A stretch of DNA of 64,000 nucleotides from Uranotaenia lowii (lineage: Eukaryota > Arthropoda > Insecta > Diptera > Culicidae), in contig NC_073692.1 of assembly GCF_029784155.1 (NCBI RefSeq), forward strand, positions 430,757,324 through 430,821,323. The letters run 5' to 3'. Made by a program: the position numbers and the translations under genes. The notes under the pieces were generated by a model that worked only from the letters and a program-made list of their open reading frames with translations, did no database searches and was not told where the DNA came from. Shown piece after piece: positions 43,150-55,500 of the stretch (position 1 is its first letter; every line of letters begins with the position of its first letter).

Positions 43150-46100
43150 CAGAAACACGTCGCGCGAAAATGGCTCTCCTGATTCTCCCGTTGCTAGGAG
43201 ACAACCGAACTGCCACTCGTTCGATAGCTAGGAACGCCCTATACCCCTTATCCAGTCGGCGCGCGCAGGCTCCGAAGTACAGTCGTGGCGGAAAACATTC
43301 AGATCTATTACTTTCCGGACAAACCCTGTATGTCGCATGAGAGGAAGCAAGCCAAAGCAATGCTTTATAGCTTGAGTATGGCAGCACTCAAACAGCATCA
43401 AAATCTTTCTTTTTCAAACAAAGGTAAGAAGTACGAACAACGTCCAGGTAGAGCCAACCAAGTAAATGGACCATGACAGTACCACACATCCTTGATCAAT
43501 TGAAAATTATAGGAGTATTTTTAAAGCAGGAAACCGATGAGCGTTTTTGGTGTGTATGTTCAAAAAACTGATTTTGGAAGATTTTTTTCATTTTCGTTTA
43601 AGAGGTACAAAGCATTAAAAAATTGAATTCTATAATTATAAGAAAAGTCAATAGCTAACATCAAGATCACCTCGATAAATTGATAGTTGATTTGCAAGTT
43701 TGGTAATATTCTACAGTTTTGTCAAAAGAAGTGCACAAATTTTTCAAATTAATGATTATTTCGCTAAAGTGTAATAATGCTGGATTTATTTTCCTTTTGA
43801 ACAATATAACAATTTTATCTAAAAATAAATTGTACATTAGTCATCTATAAGTCGTTGCTCTAGTAGACAGAGCAAAGCCATTTTAAACTGTTTTGAAAAG
43901 TTTTAAAATGTTCCCCCGAGTCGGACGAAGAACATCTCGCCGAACATCGTCGTTCGTAATGTTTGCGCGTTCGACAAATCTGCACAAGTATGTTAGACTG
44001 AGAAATCTCGGTCGATCCGGTCCCACTACACGAGAACCAGATGGTCACAGACAGTAATAACGAGAAAACGATAAAATATAAATACGTTTTATGGATTCTT
44101 CTCTTGTTTCCCGCCACAAAGTAGGAAAAACACTGCCGGGGACCCTCATGTCCCATATAGATCGAGAAACGACCAATAGATTTTAACTAATACATCCTCA
44201 TTTTCTGGCTACATTATCATCATTTGGTACTACTGTCTTGATAGGTTTCTGATTAAGTTATTTCCACCTATTTTACCTATTTCAAATCACAATAAGAAAC
44301 AGTTTGGCAAACAATTATAAGCTTTGGACCAAGTCCGTCAGATCCGAAGATTAATAGTAGATGTTCGGTCAATGTCAAAATATCTACACGTACTGACTAA
44401 TTTGAGTCAAATGTAAAGAAATATTCACCCCAGGAATCCGAACGAACCAGTTTTCGATTCTAAACAAGCGCTCTGTGCACCGCTGATGTATGTGTATAGA
44501 TATTTATAGTTTGTCTTCACAACAAAACGAAACAAGGATCGGATTTTCATTATTCTGGAAACATATTTCAACCGGGGGCCCAGTTCACTTATCTGTCGAA
44601 GTGCAGACCGATGGGCATTCACAGGCAGGATTCCCCCGTCATCATCTTCATTCATCAGCAACAGCATCATCATCATCATTCTCCTGATCAGTCAGCCTCC
44701 TCATCGTTTAGCATCAGAGCTTCTTCTCCTACTGATGCTGTTAGGACCATCGTTCAGAGATGAAAATAAGTTGTTGTTGTTGTTGTGGTTGTTTCTGGTG
44801 CTGTTTCGAGCGGTTTTGCTCTCTGTTTGGATCACTCTTGCAGACCCCATACAGTTCGCGTAGAATCGTCCGTTTCGTTCGTTGGTCGGTTTGGTGTACT
44901 TTTTCCTTGCATAGGCCGGCATTTGGCGGACAGAAGCAAGCAGTAAGAACTCGGTCGATTTTAAAAATAGCTCTCATGTATCCGAGACTCCGTTTGTTGC
45001 CGGCCGCGCGCACCTTTGCTTCCCAATCGCTCTCGTCCTCGGCCCCAGGAGGCGGCACAGGTCTCTATTCCCTGTAACATATAAGTAAGTAGACATTTGG
45101 CCCGATTCGTCCACGTGATTCCTGGTGTGGTTGTGGAGGGTTGTTCTGTGTTCTGCTGTGCTGGTTGAGTGGAGTGCCCCTCGAGTTGCTGCTGTTGCTG
45201 ATCATTGGCGATTTTGGCTCAAGTGATATGTATGGATTATTGTGGAAAACTCGCCATTCTCTCCCGGTGCGATGACGATGGTTTGCCTTTTGGCTGGCCT
45301 CCTCGCAGTGCATTTTCCCGAGCTCGTCAGAAGAGTACAGTAATAGCTCTATTAATTTTCCTAAATGGCTTTTTACGATAGTTCCAATTTCATATTGGTT
45401 TTTCCTTCAGATGTGCTTTGAGTGGCCCCTTTCCCCACATCAGCCTCCAAATCGGCACGCAACAAGGGAAGAAACAATAGTAGTAGGTAGTCACCACCGA
45501 CATTTCGGGGGAGTTCACGGCTGACGTCATCGCGTACTAATTTCACCGAGCAAAATTTATATACTTTTGTGTGCTGAACACCGATGTTAGCCAGTTTTAG
45601 GAAGCGACGGAAAACTATAAAAGCAGCAGCGATAAATAATATCGCTCCACGGCGTCTGGTCAAGGCTACACGGAATCGGTTAGGTTAGGTTTGGTTTGGT
45701 TGAGTTGTTAAGCTCCTACGTACACAGTTCTTCGTCCATCGTCGGCCAGAAACAGGTGAACCGATCGACTAACCGCAACAGCTAAAACAGAGAAAAAATA
45801 AAACTCCAAGCAACGATGAACGGCGCTCTCCTCGACAATCACAGCATTAGAAATCAACGCGCGGCAGTTGAACTCGTTCAAGCAAATCAATTCCTCCCGC
45901 GATTGGCCTTTGAAAGGTTAAACCGTCATTCCAATTCTCACCGAAATGGTGATTAGAGAATGACGGAACTGTTGAAGGTTGTAGATATGTATATGACAAA
46001 AGATCGAAATACAAACAAAAAAAACACTTATTAAATTATAATTAGCCAAGGTTAGCAGTCTTATTTCAATACAGCTGAGATAAAAATTGTAACACTTCGA

Positions 46101-46415
46101 ATCTGAAAATGCATTCACGGGATTTTTTTCAGAACAGGTGAAAAAGGATGAAGGAAAATAATATCCTTTGTTCAGTTAGGATTTGTCTTTGACCTAACAT
46201 CTATTAAACGTTTATTCGGCTTAATGTTAGACAACCTTCGGCATTATCAAAAAACTTCGGGCTAATGACCGATTGGCCGACCTTTTGGGCTTCTTTCACT
46301 CAAAACTACAAGAAAACAAAGTATATTTTTAAGATAATTTTATTCATTAAAATGTCTTTAATAAGGCCTCGAAGGACTAATGACCTTGGCTCAGTGGGTT
46401 TAGTTTTAGTCCGAT
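43150..46415. other. Unique, GC-richer DNA with microsatellites
   Basis: No gene recognised. (CAT)5 at 44664-44679 and (TTG)5 at 44771-44786 lie in a block of low AT content (44400-45900) that may be regulatory or UTR-like. A CRE-like TGACGTCA occurs near 45523, and TATAAAAG at 45616-45623. Several 60-105 codon frames on both strands overlap and lack domains. Confidence 0.3.
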
Positions 46416-46417
46416 TA

Positions 46418-46870
46418 GGTTGACGGCATGTTCAAGCGACAAAGCATTGCTTTGCTTCCTGCGTTCCAATAAGAAAGCAAAGCAAAGCATTTCAATGCAT
46501 TGGTATGACATACTGGCGCGTTGAATTTCACTACGAATCACTACTTTTCTTAATCTGCTAATGCTTAGAATCTTCTCCTTTTTTTCGGGAGCTATTAAGA
46601 GCTCATCAGATCATGGTCCGGATTTCAAGAATGCCAAAAATTACAACCGAAAAAATTTCTGAACAAGAATTCATGAGAATTCTCTCACCAATTAAGATAT
46701 TTTTTTAGGTTATTATCACAAATTCGTTCGGATCTTCTAAATACTGTGCCTAAAAACCGAAATTACTGATTCAAAACGAGAAAAAAATTCAAATTGGAAT
46801 TCAAACTTGTCGCGCTACAATACATCTCGGCATCAGATTTGTCGTGCTTTGCTGTACTTTTCAAAGCGCT
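46418..46870 (+). mobile_element. Truncated copy of the 57.5-kb MITE family
   Basis: It aligns along its length with 57541-58010: CATGTTCAAGCGAC start, ACTGGCGCGTTGAA, ATCACTACTTTTCTTAATCT, TCTTCTCCTTT, AGAATGCCAAAAATT, AAGAATTCATGA, TTATTATCACAA and TCGCGCTAC words in the same order. Identity is about 70% by eye. The right terminal repeat is missing, and the DD37E-like relic begins shortly after. Confidence 0.65.
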
Positions 46871-47037
46871 CAGTAGAGCTTACATCAATTAGAATTGGAA
46901 CAAACTTTTGCTCATATTGTGACGCTTCTAGTGGAAAAATTTGGAAGTTTTTGGCTCCTAGGTGTCGGGAATTTTGTCAGCTTCACGTATGGATTTTTGA
47001 CATTCCGCAAATCGACTATACTTTGAAAACAATCATC

Positions 47038-48016
47038 ATGGAAGCCGAAAGAAGGGGAAAAATTTTGCACAGTTATTTGGAAAATCCATTGTGGTCTGCA
47101 TCTAGGCTAGCTAAACAGCTGAAATTTCCCAGAAAAACCGTACGGCGCGTTATCAAACGGTATAAGGAAACATTGATGACGATTCAGAAGCCTCAAACCA
47201 ATCGTCGAAGTGGAACTGTCGACCGGAAATTGAGTAGTTAGATTTAGAAGACGATTAAGAGGAATTTCAACCTGACTGACCGTAATTTGACCAGAAAATT
47301 CGGTGCTGCCCTTAGTACCGTGAGGAGAATTCGACTCTGGGAAGGAATCAAATCGTTCGATTTAGCAAACAGCCAAATCGGACCATAAAACAGAATATTT
47401 AGTGTGGCCAAAATCCGTGCTCGGAAGCTATACGACTAGGTGCTGACCAAGTTCGACGGGTGTCTTCTGATGGACGAGAAACCTATGTCAAGGCTGATTT
47501 CGGGAAAATCCCAGTTCAAAAGTTTTACTTGGCAACGGCTCAGGGGAATATTCCAGCCAAATTTAAATTTGTTTTTGCCGACAAATTTACACGAACATTT
47601 ATGATTTGGCAGGGCATTTGCAGCTGTGGCAAACAAAACGAAAGTTTCGTTACAAATAAGACAATAACATCGGAACTATACCAAAAAGAGTGTCTCCCAA
47701 AACAAATTTTGCCGTTCATTCGATCTCACGACCATCCCGTAATGTTTTGGCTGCCAAAGTCGTTCAAGAATGGTATGCAGATAAATTGGTCCAGTTTGTT
47801 CCTAAAAACCTTAACCCACCCAACTGCCCCCAGTTCCGCCCTATTGAGAAATACTGGGCAAACATGAAGAGAAAAGACTCAAGGCAAAGAGAAAGGTTGC
47901 CAAAACATCAATCAGATGGAGACCTGGTGGAATAAGATAGCTAAAACGATCTGCGCCGCCTAATGAGCCGAGTTACAGGAAAAATTCGAGCTTTCCTTCG
48001 GAACCGTGACGAATAA
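47038..48016 (+). pseudogene. DD37E-like Tc1/mariner transposase pseudogene, copy A
   Basis: The family cuts and pastes DNA at TA sites. From the ATG at 47038 the protein begins MEAERRGKILHSYLENP, then a helix-turn-helix (WSASRLAKQLKFPRKTVRRV). A second DNA-binding repeat follows near 47253 (NLTDRNLTRKFGAALSTVRR). The first catalytic block is shifted between frames near 47455-47510 (DGCLLMDE in one frame, ETYVKADFGKIP in another). It continues with KFYLATAQGNIPAKFKFVFA, then NPPNCPQFRPIEKYWANMK near 47815-47870, which holds the third acidic residue. The end is MSRVTGKIRAFLRNRDE. The usual second Asp block (WPDLASCHYSK) is deleted near 47745. Stops and at least four frameshifts make it dead. 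The nearly full length of about 980 bp is preserved. Resembles mosquito ITmD37E elements; terminal repeats were not found. Confidence 0.8.
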
Positions 48017-48787
48017 TTTTATCCGTATTTTTACTTTAAAGTGTGACGAAAAGGCTACATTTGTATAAAAAAAGATCTTGAATTCAATAATAAATAACTG
48101 AAATACAGGCAATTGTTCTTGTTACTATTCTTTCTGAAGCAAGTTTTATAAATATGCATTGCAGAAATCACTACGGCCGGGCCAACCATGTGGTAAATAC
48201 CGCAAAAGATATCGGAACAAGGGAAGGAATAAAGTGTTGAATTTCCTACTAAACGATTCATATAGGTTCTTATAAAAATAATGCAATGTAAAAGTATAAA
48301 TCTGTAAAAAGGTTGGATCTCACCAAATATGTTTTCAGCAAGAGGATACATTTTTCACTGAGCTAGATCCGTGCGTTTTAGTTTTCAAGGGCAGGGATGA
48401 TGCGTTTTGGTATTGGGAACTTTAGCAACGGAACTTCTGAATAAAAAAAAACCTCTTCGAACATCTTTCCGGTGTATGAAATATTCACAAGATTTTTTCA
48501 CGAGTTACAGCGCACTTCACAATAATGTTGTAATACTTTGTAGTTACAATCAGCTGGATTCGATTTTCTTTTAATCTTTAATCTATTTTTAACGGAGCGA
48601 AAATTTTGACGTCCTTACAAGGTAACGCCTACTTGAATTCATCTTGCATAACTCCTTATCCTGATCACAGATTTATATCATAGCAGTAAACGATTATGGA
48701 AGTGCAAAATTAAGACGCACGCACAAAGCGCATGGGTGTACGGTCAATTTTCGACTAAATGTATAGAGTATTTCCTGAGACAGATTG
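48017..48787. other. AT-rich DNA, no gene seen
   Basis: May include the 3' flank of copy A. Nothing else is recognised. Confidence 0.35.
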
Positions 48788-49084
48788 TGGTAGGGTAATG
48801 TTTTGTTTTTGTTTTGAAAAATGTAAACACCAAGTGGTCGCCATTTTGATCTTTGATGATAAGCACAGTTCAATGCTTTCTCTGAAAAACTTTTTTAATT
48901 AAAATCATTAACATACCTTCATGTCTTAACTTGTTATAAATTTAAATTAATTTAATAAAGAGTTTATATTCTCCTCACCAAGGTGCGCTTGCAAAATCAC
49001 TACAATTGTATTGCCCATTTTATTTCGTTAATATCTGGTCATTGAACTTGCGTAATGTTGTTGTTATGTTTACCCTACCACGAT
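48788..49084. mobile_element. Small MITE with TGGTAGGGTAA ends
   Basis: GTGGTAGGGTAATGTTTT at the left and GTTTACCCTACCACGATA at the right form imperfect inverted ends about 300 bp apart. The interior is AT-rich and non-coding. It abuts the left edge of transposase copy B. Confidence 0.45.
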
Positions 49085-49114
49085 ATGCCTAGAAAATGTA
49101 AACATGAGAAATCA

Positions 49115-49595
49115 GCTGTTCGTTTGACAAGTGGGGAAATGCCTTATATCGAGGCAGATTTTAAGCAAATTCCTGGAAACCTGTCAGTTACATTGAACCT
49201 ACCGTTAGAACAATGTTCCCGAGAATCACAGGACGCAGAAGGTTTTGGAATTAGTCAAGAAGTTTCTAATTTGACAAGCCATTTAGCACGTACGGAAAGC
49301 GGAACACATCGTTTCGTTTGTATCTGAAAGAGTGCCTCCACGGCTTCCTCCTTTCCCCAAGGGCCACGATGGTCCGATGCTCTTCTTGCCGGATTTGGCA
49401 TCCTGTCACTATTCCAAAGAGGTGGAAAATGGATACGAGGCGCACGGAGTCGATTTTCTGCCTTCTAAAAACCCTAAAGTTGTAATTGAGAGGGCATGGA
49501 TTAATACACTGAAAAAGATCGATTCGGATGTCGTGCAAAATCTTATGGATGGAATTAAGGTCAAGGTTCGAACATTCGGTTATACAGGTGAAATA
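49115..49595 (+). pseudogene. DD37E-like Tc1/mariner transposase pseudogene, copy B
   Basis: A shorter relic of the same family as copy A. RLTSGEMPYIEADFKQIPGN corresponds to ETYVKADFGKIP of copy A. After a deletion, YLKECL (49321-49338) continues in another frame as LPPFPKGHDG and MLFLPDLASCHYSKEV, which keeps the second catalytic Asp block. The text then jumps from FLPSKNP to INTLKKIDSDVVQNLMDGIK, so the PPNCPELRPIE block with the third acidic residue is deleted. The N-terminal DNA-binding domains are absent. It lies 1.1 kb downstream of copy A in the same orientation; the two have complementary deletions, so they decayed independently or were separate insertions. Confidence 0.75.
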
Positions 49596-49935
49596 AAATT
49601 AATCAATGATTTTGAAACGAGCTCCTATTGCTTAAGATTTAGTAGCAATTGGATGAAAGCTTGAGTTTTCAGAAGTAATTTTGTCTGTCAGATTGAAGTG
49701 TATCGCATTTCATACACAGCGTACACGTACACTTCACGTATTGAAGCTTATACGTTTGATTGGAGTTATCCTTAATCCTAATTCGGACTAAAATGTAATT
49801 TTGACATTATTTGGAATTAAAAAGCGGGTAACTTTTTTCAGTGGCACCAAAAAAGGTGTTCTCAGATCTCGAATCGATTAAAAAAAATCTTGTTTCATTT
49901 CTTTTTGTTAAACATACTGTATAAATACTGTTCTA

Positions 49936-50030
49936 CTACTTCCAGTAAGATCCTTATAAACGTAGCTACACTCTACACTAGCGATTGCTAGTTCCATCAG
50001 CGATCGTTAATAGGCGAATTGCCCAATCGT
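49936..50030 (+). repeat. LTR-like segment, copy a (tail part)
   Basis: CTACTTCCAGTAAGATCCTT, GTAGCTACACTCTACACTAG and CGATTGCTAGTTCCATCAGC are repeated with few changes at about 50885-50950. The style (TTTATT-ACTACTT...CCTTA) recalls the end of a retrotransposon LTR, but the family is not identified. Confidence 0.5.
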
Positions 50031-50169
50031 GGGATACAAGACCTCCCTCCAATTCGCAGATTAAGAATGTTGAATAGCATCGGCGATTGTCGAGCTTTTC
50101 CGCCATACCAACAACTTCTTCCAGCCATTGTAAATAATTAGATGCATGCTAACCGCAATGCAGCTGAAC

Positions 50170-50635
50170 AGAGATGCGAATGTGCCTGATTTTTCGAGGC
50201 TCTGCCTGACAACCTGAAAAGCCATTGAATTTCCCTGATTTTTGAAAATTTCCCTGATTTTGCCTGATTTTTGCGAATGTGATGAACATGGAAAAATCAG
50301 GGAAATTTTCAAAATAAAATAGGTAGTAAGGAACTAAATTAGGAGCATTGCTGAAGTTAAAAAGTTAAAATGTGGCTGAATCAAAGCAAGCCACATTTTC
50401 AATGAATTCTTATTTAAAAAAAGGAATTAAAGGGAATCTTTCGATTGCTTTCATTCAGTAGAATTATTCAACCAAGTAGGCTCACAACACATATTGCAGT
50501 TAAAATATGGAGTGATGACCAAAAAAAAAAGGTCATCACTTTGAGCGGAATTTCCGCTACTTACGTAGCCAGATTTTGCCTGATTTTTATTTCACCAGTT
50601 CCCTGATTTTTGAAAGAAAATGTTGACAACCCTGC
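50170..50635. repeat. CCTGATTTTT stutter repeat pair
   Basis: TTCCCTGATTTTTGAAAATT, TTGCCTGATTTTTGCGAAT and similar phrases occur at 50175-50310, again at 50570-50610, and reversed as AAAAATCAGGGAAATTTTC (50292-50311). The right edge is GTTGACAACCCTGCAG. Possibly a decayed MITE. Confidence 0.5.
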
Positions 50636-50725
50636 AGCTGAATATCGCAAGATGTACTATGAGCATTTCCTCTCAAACTCGATCCGCAGTAGTCGGTAAT
50701 GAGGTGAGGCTGAAAATCTAAACAA

Positions 50726-50950
50726 CTGACGATCCTCTGCGCTAGTGCCACTACTTTGGCTGGTCACCTTCCACCGGATGGTTCCTCTGGTTGGTGACTT
50801 CCAGACGTATGTGGGCCCATGACCTGTTAAAATGAAAGATTCAAAGCAGGTTTCAGTGGTGGAATAGAAGTAATTCTTTATTTACTACTTCAGTAAGGTC
50901 CTTACATAGCTACACTCTACACTAGCGATTACTAGTTCCATCAGCGATCG
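50726..50950 (+). repeat. LTR-like segment, copy b
   Basis: CTGACGATCCTCTGCGCTAG, TGCCACTACTTTGGCT, CCTTCCACCGGATGG and TTCCAGACGTAT are all found again in copy c, about 321 bp downstream. Its tail (50885-50950) matches copy a. Confidence 0.6.
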
Positions 50951-51046
50951 TCAATAGGCAAATAGAGTGTCAATTTTGCACTTCTGACTGAAAATATTTT
51001 TCAATTCGCAATCGATATGGACAATGCAGCATATCGTGCCCTCTTT

Positions 51047-51200
51047 GCTGACGATCCTCTGCGCTAGTGCCACTACTTTGGCTCGTCCCCTTCCACCGGA
51101 TGGCTCCTCTAGTTGGTGGACTCCTCCGCGCTGGAAGTTACCACACTTGCTAACCGGTTACACTTCCAGACGTATCTGGGCTCATAACCTGTTGAAATGA
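51047..51200 (+). repeat. LTR-like segment, copy c (head part)
   Basis: Direct repeat of the head of copy b, with an extra 40-bp stretch (CTCCTCCGCGCTGGAAG) that b lacks. Together b and c suggest a tandemly rearranged LTR or solo-LTR remnant. Confidence 0.6.
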
Positions 51201-51204
51201 AAGA

Positions 51205-54200
51205 CGGCCGGCTCAGATGAAGTTTCTATTGCGAGTGCTGGTTCGATCGATGTGTGAGCTGTTTTCGGGTTTTCGTTGTTTGCACGGCAGCGCTACTACT
51301 TTATTGTTTCACGCATTTTGAGTAAACCGTCGTACATTTCCTTTTGTCCGATCGGGGTACGAAAAACACGTGCTTTGATCCATCCAAGTATCATTATATA
51401 GATCAATGCAAAGTCAGCCTATCGACTTTGCTTCTTCTAGACAATGATACGGTGCGGGACAAATGGTCTTGTGCGGTAAGAAGTTTTCTCAAATCACGCT
51501 CTCAGCTCATTTTCAACACCTTTCATGCTTCCTAATCTAATCTATCCGTCTATAATTTTCATTACTTTCATTTGATATTCTTCCTATTAGAATGTTCACC
51601 GAAATGCCATTAATCATTCAATTAAAACAATTAAAACTCGCGGTGATAATCTTTCAACACTTTTTAATTGTTTACAAATTTTATGGAGGATTTGAATGCT
51701 TTTATCTGCTTCCTAAAACTTTATTCCGGATTAAAAAAAATTGGAATATACTATCCTTAAACCTCATATCTTTTGCTTAAAATTGAAAAAGTATCATTTC
51801 AATCAGATCACTTTTTCAAAATTTACATCGGAAGAATTGCAGTATCTTTTCTCGAAAGCGGTTACCAACAACTATTTTTGATCAACACAATTGCTTTTGC
51901 TCATAAATATCTTAAACCTTTCAATGAGGGGACGCCTACGGCGCTGTATGAAAGATACAAACAAAAACCCACACCGAAGAATTGTTCTGCTTTGAAGGCC
52001 TTACTTTTCCCAGCGGAAAGCCTGACAACGCGAATCTTTTGTTAATGCTTTTATCGCCACAATTTTAACATTACCGGGCAGATGTTGTAAAACGAGAACA
52101 ATTACTTCATTATGATGGCGATGGTAAGCGGCAACTCCAACGTTCCCAGAAGGTGTGTTTTTGTTGTTGTTTTGTTTGTGATCTTTCTTGTATACCTCAC
52201 TACACTACCAAACTGGGAATTAATCGCCAATGTCGGCGAGGTCAGGTGCTTGTACACACGCATGTTATACCATAAAAGGAAAGTGGTCACCGAGTCAACG
52301 AGACATGGCACTTTATACAATAAGTCATTGATGCCACATGGATGGGGAAGCTGGACGGACATTTAAAAAACCAAAGTTTGGTGGATACATTTAAAAGATC
52401 CTTGAACCGATCAAAATCTAAATAACAACTAATAAAAGTGGTTTGATTTCGATACATCGTTTAGTCGTAGTCTTGAATTGTTTTGCAATAAAAAAAAAAC
52501 TTATCCGTCCTGTAGAGGATTATAACCCAAAAAAATCAACTCCAAACCACTACTGTACTAATTCTTGATCCATTATTGGCCGAAAAAATCATCACCACCA
52601 AATAACAGCAGCTTTGGAGCGGTCAATTATAAATCAGCTCGTGTTTATAGTATTTCGTGCTTCTGCTGCTGTGTTTATCTCTCAATCGAGTGGTGTGTGC
52701 AGTATGTTTTGCCAATAATGTTGGTTTTGCATTCGTGCCAAGCTCTCCAGCAAGCAGTTAAGTAGTGTTCCGGATGATGGGGTTTCGTCGGCAAAATCTA
52801 GCATCGTGGCTATCTCATTCGCGATCTATCCTCGGAACATGGCTTTTGGAGACCGTGAACTTTTCGATCACATTTCGCGATATATTTTGCTAATTTATCA
52901 TTTATTGGGCTCATGCCAACGAGTTGCGAATTATCTATCACATGATTTTTTTTTTATTCAAAGGCGAGAGCGAATGAATAGAAAAATACCACAACCACCA
53001 TATGATGGCTTCAAGTGAATTAAAAATTATTATTCGGGATTATAAAATCTTATCACCTGAACGTGGCGGCATAATAAAAACCGATAGCAAATCAAACGAA
53101 AACCATCAATTGAAACTTATCAACAAACTGATAAAAGACAAACATGGATAAGGTTGGCCTCAAAGTTGTTGAACCAACAGTTGCGAAAACGCTCAGTGAT
53201 TTATCAAAGGTAAACTTTTTTTTTGCGACAGGTTAAATTTTGGATAACGTAAGCTTTCATGGCGTTTGCTTTCTATGCACACATCAGAGTGAAGCATGAT
53301 GTAATCTGCCGTTGCGTTATTGATTTATGTCCCACATGCATTAGTTTTCGCGACTGAAACAATTTTGGAACATTGCTTGTCAAATACCTAAGTGGGTGTT
53401 ATCTACCGAACCACACACGGTGTCAGGGTTCAACCGACCCGTAAGGGATGTTTTTGTGTGACTGTTTATGTTCAATGCTCAAGACTTGGCTAAAAACTTG
53501 TTTAAATAATATTTTATAAACTTTTAGTATGTATTCATTGAAAGAATGGACAAAATGTGTCGATTTATCATACCTTTTCACGCACTGACTAAATTTCTTA
53601 TGCAGCATCAATCATGATTACCCATGAGTGTTTAAATATTGGCTAAATGAGACATCATGAAGTTTTCAGAGAAACCTACACTTGGCATATTCGAGGTGAC
53701 CATATCAGTGAATTTGGATTCACAATAACTTAAAATAATAAAATCCAAATTTTACATGAAATTGTATCGAAGTATTATATCCTGGCACCTCCTAAAAACT
53801 AATAAGTTTGTGCATAAATTATAAAAAAAGGAAAAGAAATTCATTCTTGATAAGCAAATGACCATGTTACACTCGAATAACATTTACATATATTCCAACA
53901 TATGTACATAGGCTACATTGTTGGTATCTTTTCACCAGAATGTGTTCATCTCCATTCTTCGTTTGAAAGTTGACCTTATACTGATAAATCTAACGTGAGC
54001 TGGTTTGGAGGACGATGGAGTAGATAAAAAATCTCAAGATAAAATATCCTCGCTCATATAAAGCATCCATTCTTTCAAGACTCATTTCTAGCCTTTAGAG
54101 ATTCTTTTTTGTTATCTGTTGAAATGGAGCCAAGGTAAATTCTAGATGATATTTTTCTATTGCTCTGTCTACAATACTATGAAAAAATAACAACATTCGG

Positions 54201-55219
54201 AGAAATTAACGTGAAAACTCCTTCATACCAGGTAAGTTCTCTTAACCCGTTAGGATAGTATATGCCTTTTTAAAAACTGCTGATTGACCGCCCTTTTACT
54301 ATACTCTACGGTTCAGCAATGCTTCTTCTGCAAAGTCAACAGAAGAACAAAAATTTAAAAAAATTGAAAAACTACAAAAACTAAACCTTTACTACAAACC
54401 ATCACAGAGTATCAACCAAAAATAAAAACAACACGAGAACACGTGAGAACCGGAATCGACCAAATTGCCCTGCCGCTGAGAATCGCGAGAGCACCGAACG
54501 TTTCCAGGCATCGCCGCAAGTTGTGGAAGGTTCTCAGCAGCCTCATCCGTCGTCGTGTCGTGTGTACCTAATATCGACGAACGAGGTCCTAGCATTTCAA
54601 ACCAAAGACCGACTATCCAATACTGAGGACCAAAGTCGAGTTCAACTAACTAAAACTGGAAACAGAACGAACAAACGAACTAGCGACGATGGATGTCAGG
54701 CGAGGAACGCGACCAGGGAAAAATCGATTTTTCAATAATTATGTAAAATCTGCACAATGTGTGCCGCGTTCCATTTTGCCCTGAATCGAGTCAAGCCATA
54801 CGACGATGCTCTTGGGTTTTAGTGGATTGGAATGGGTGGCTTTTGGTGGTTGGTGGGTTGGTCTGGTTCGGAAGTGTGGGAGTTTTCATTCCGAAAGGAT
54901 TTGGAAGACTGTAAAACGGTTACGACGATCGGTAAGGAAAAAGTGAAAATACGATTCGTGGAATTCGTGTAACATCCTTTCTGGTGATGCAGTGTACCTT
55001 CACAATGCGCCGAAACGTGCTTCGCAGTGTTAGCACAAATTCTGAAATTTTAAATTACAATCATGAACGATGAATTTGGTATTAAATTACTGGTCCATAA
55101 ATCAGAAATTAATTTTGAATTTGATTTCAGAGTTAGAATTTTTATTATAGTTTCTGATGCTGACCTCAAACTACTGATTGCGTTGAATCTTATTATTTAT
55201 AAGCTTTCTGAAATTCTGA
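51205..55219. other. Unique DNA, no gene recognised
   Basis: Several 60-90 codon frames (51773-52045, 52112-52366) have no domain match that can be recognised. GC-richer patches at about 52120-52370, 52560-52860 and 54390-55020 could be regulatory or UTR sequence. Not assignable. Confidence 0.3.
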
Positions 55220-55500
55220 AATTTCCGGGTTTTCCCGGTTCACTGGCCACTCGGCGGAATTGCAATAGCAAAAAAAATTGTTTCCTCTCTTTGTTATACA
55301 TGTTTGTGTTCAATTTGTTACTTAATGAAAAAAAAATTGAAATTCCTTACCCTTCTTAAACCTGCTTTTAAACGGGGTTTTCAATAATCGGCATTAAACC
55401 CAAGCCAATACTTATTTTAATTTACTTTTGCGCTGAATGATTTAAAACATGTTAATCCAACAATCCATACTAATGGCAACTGTTTGACAAGCAGTTGTCA

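Noticed and set aside
43285..43476. Possible exon starting MAEN with donor AAAG|GTAAGA
   Set aside because: The apparent start is GTG, not ATG, and no convincing acceptor lies upstream. The donor alone is not enough.
45616..45650. TATAAAAG box as a core promoter
   Set aside because: No clear initiator 30 bp downstream and no coding frame or exon follows; TATA-like words are frequent in this composition.
49055..49327. 90-codon frame as an independent gene
   Set aside because: Its middle part matches the transposase block ETYVKADF of copy A; it is part of the DD37E-like relic.
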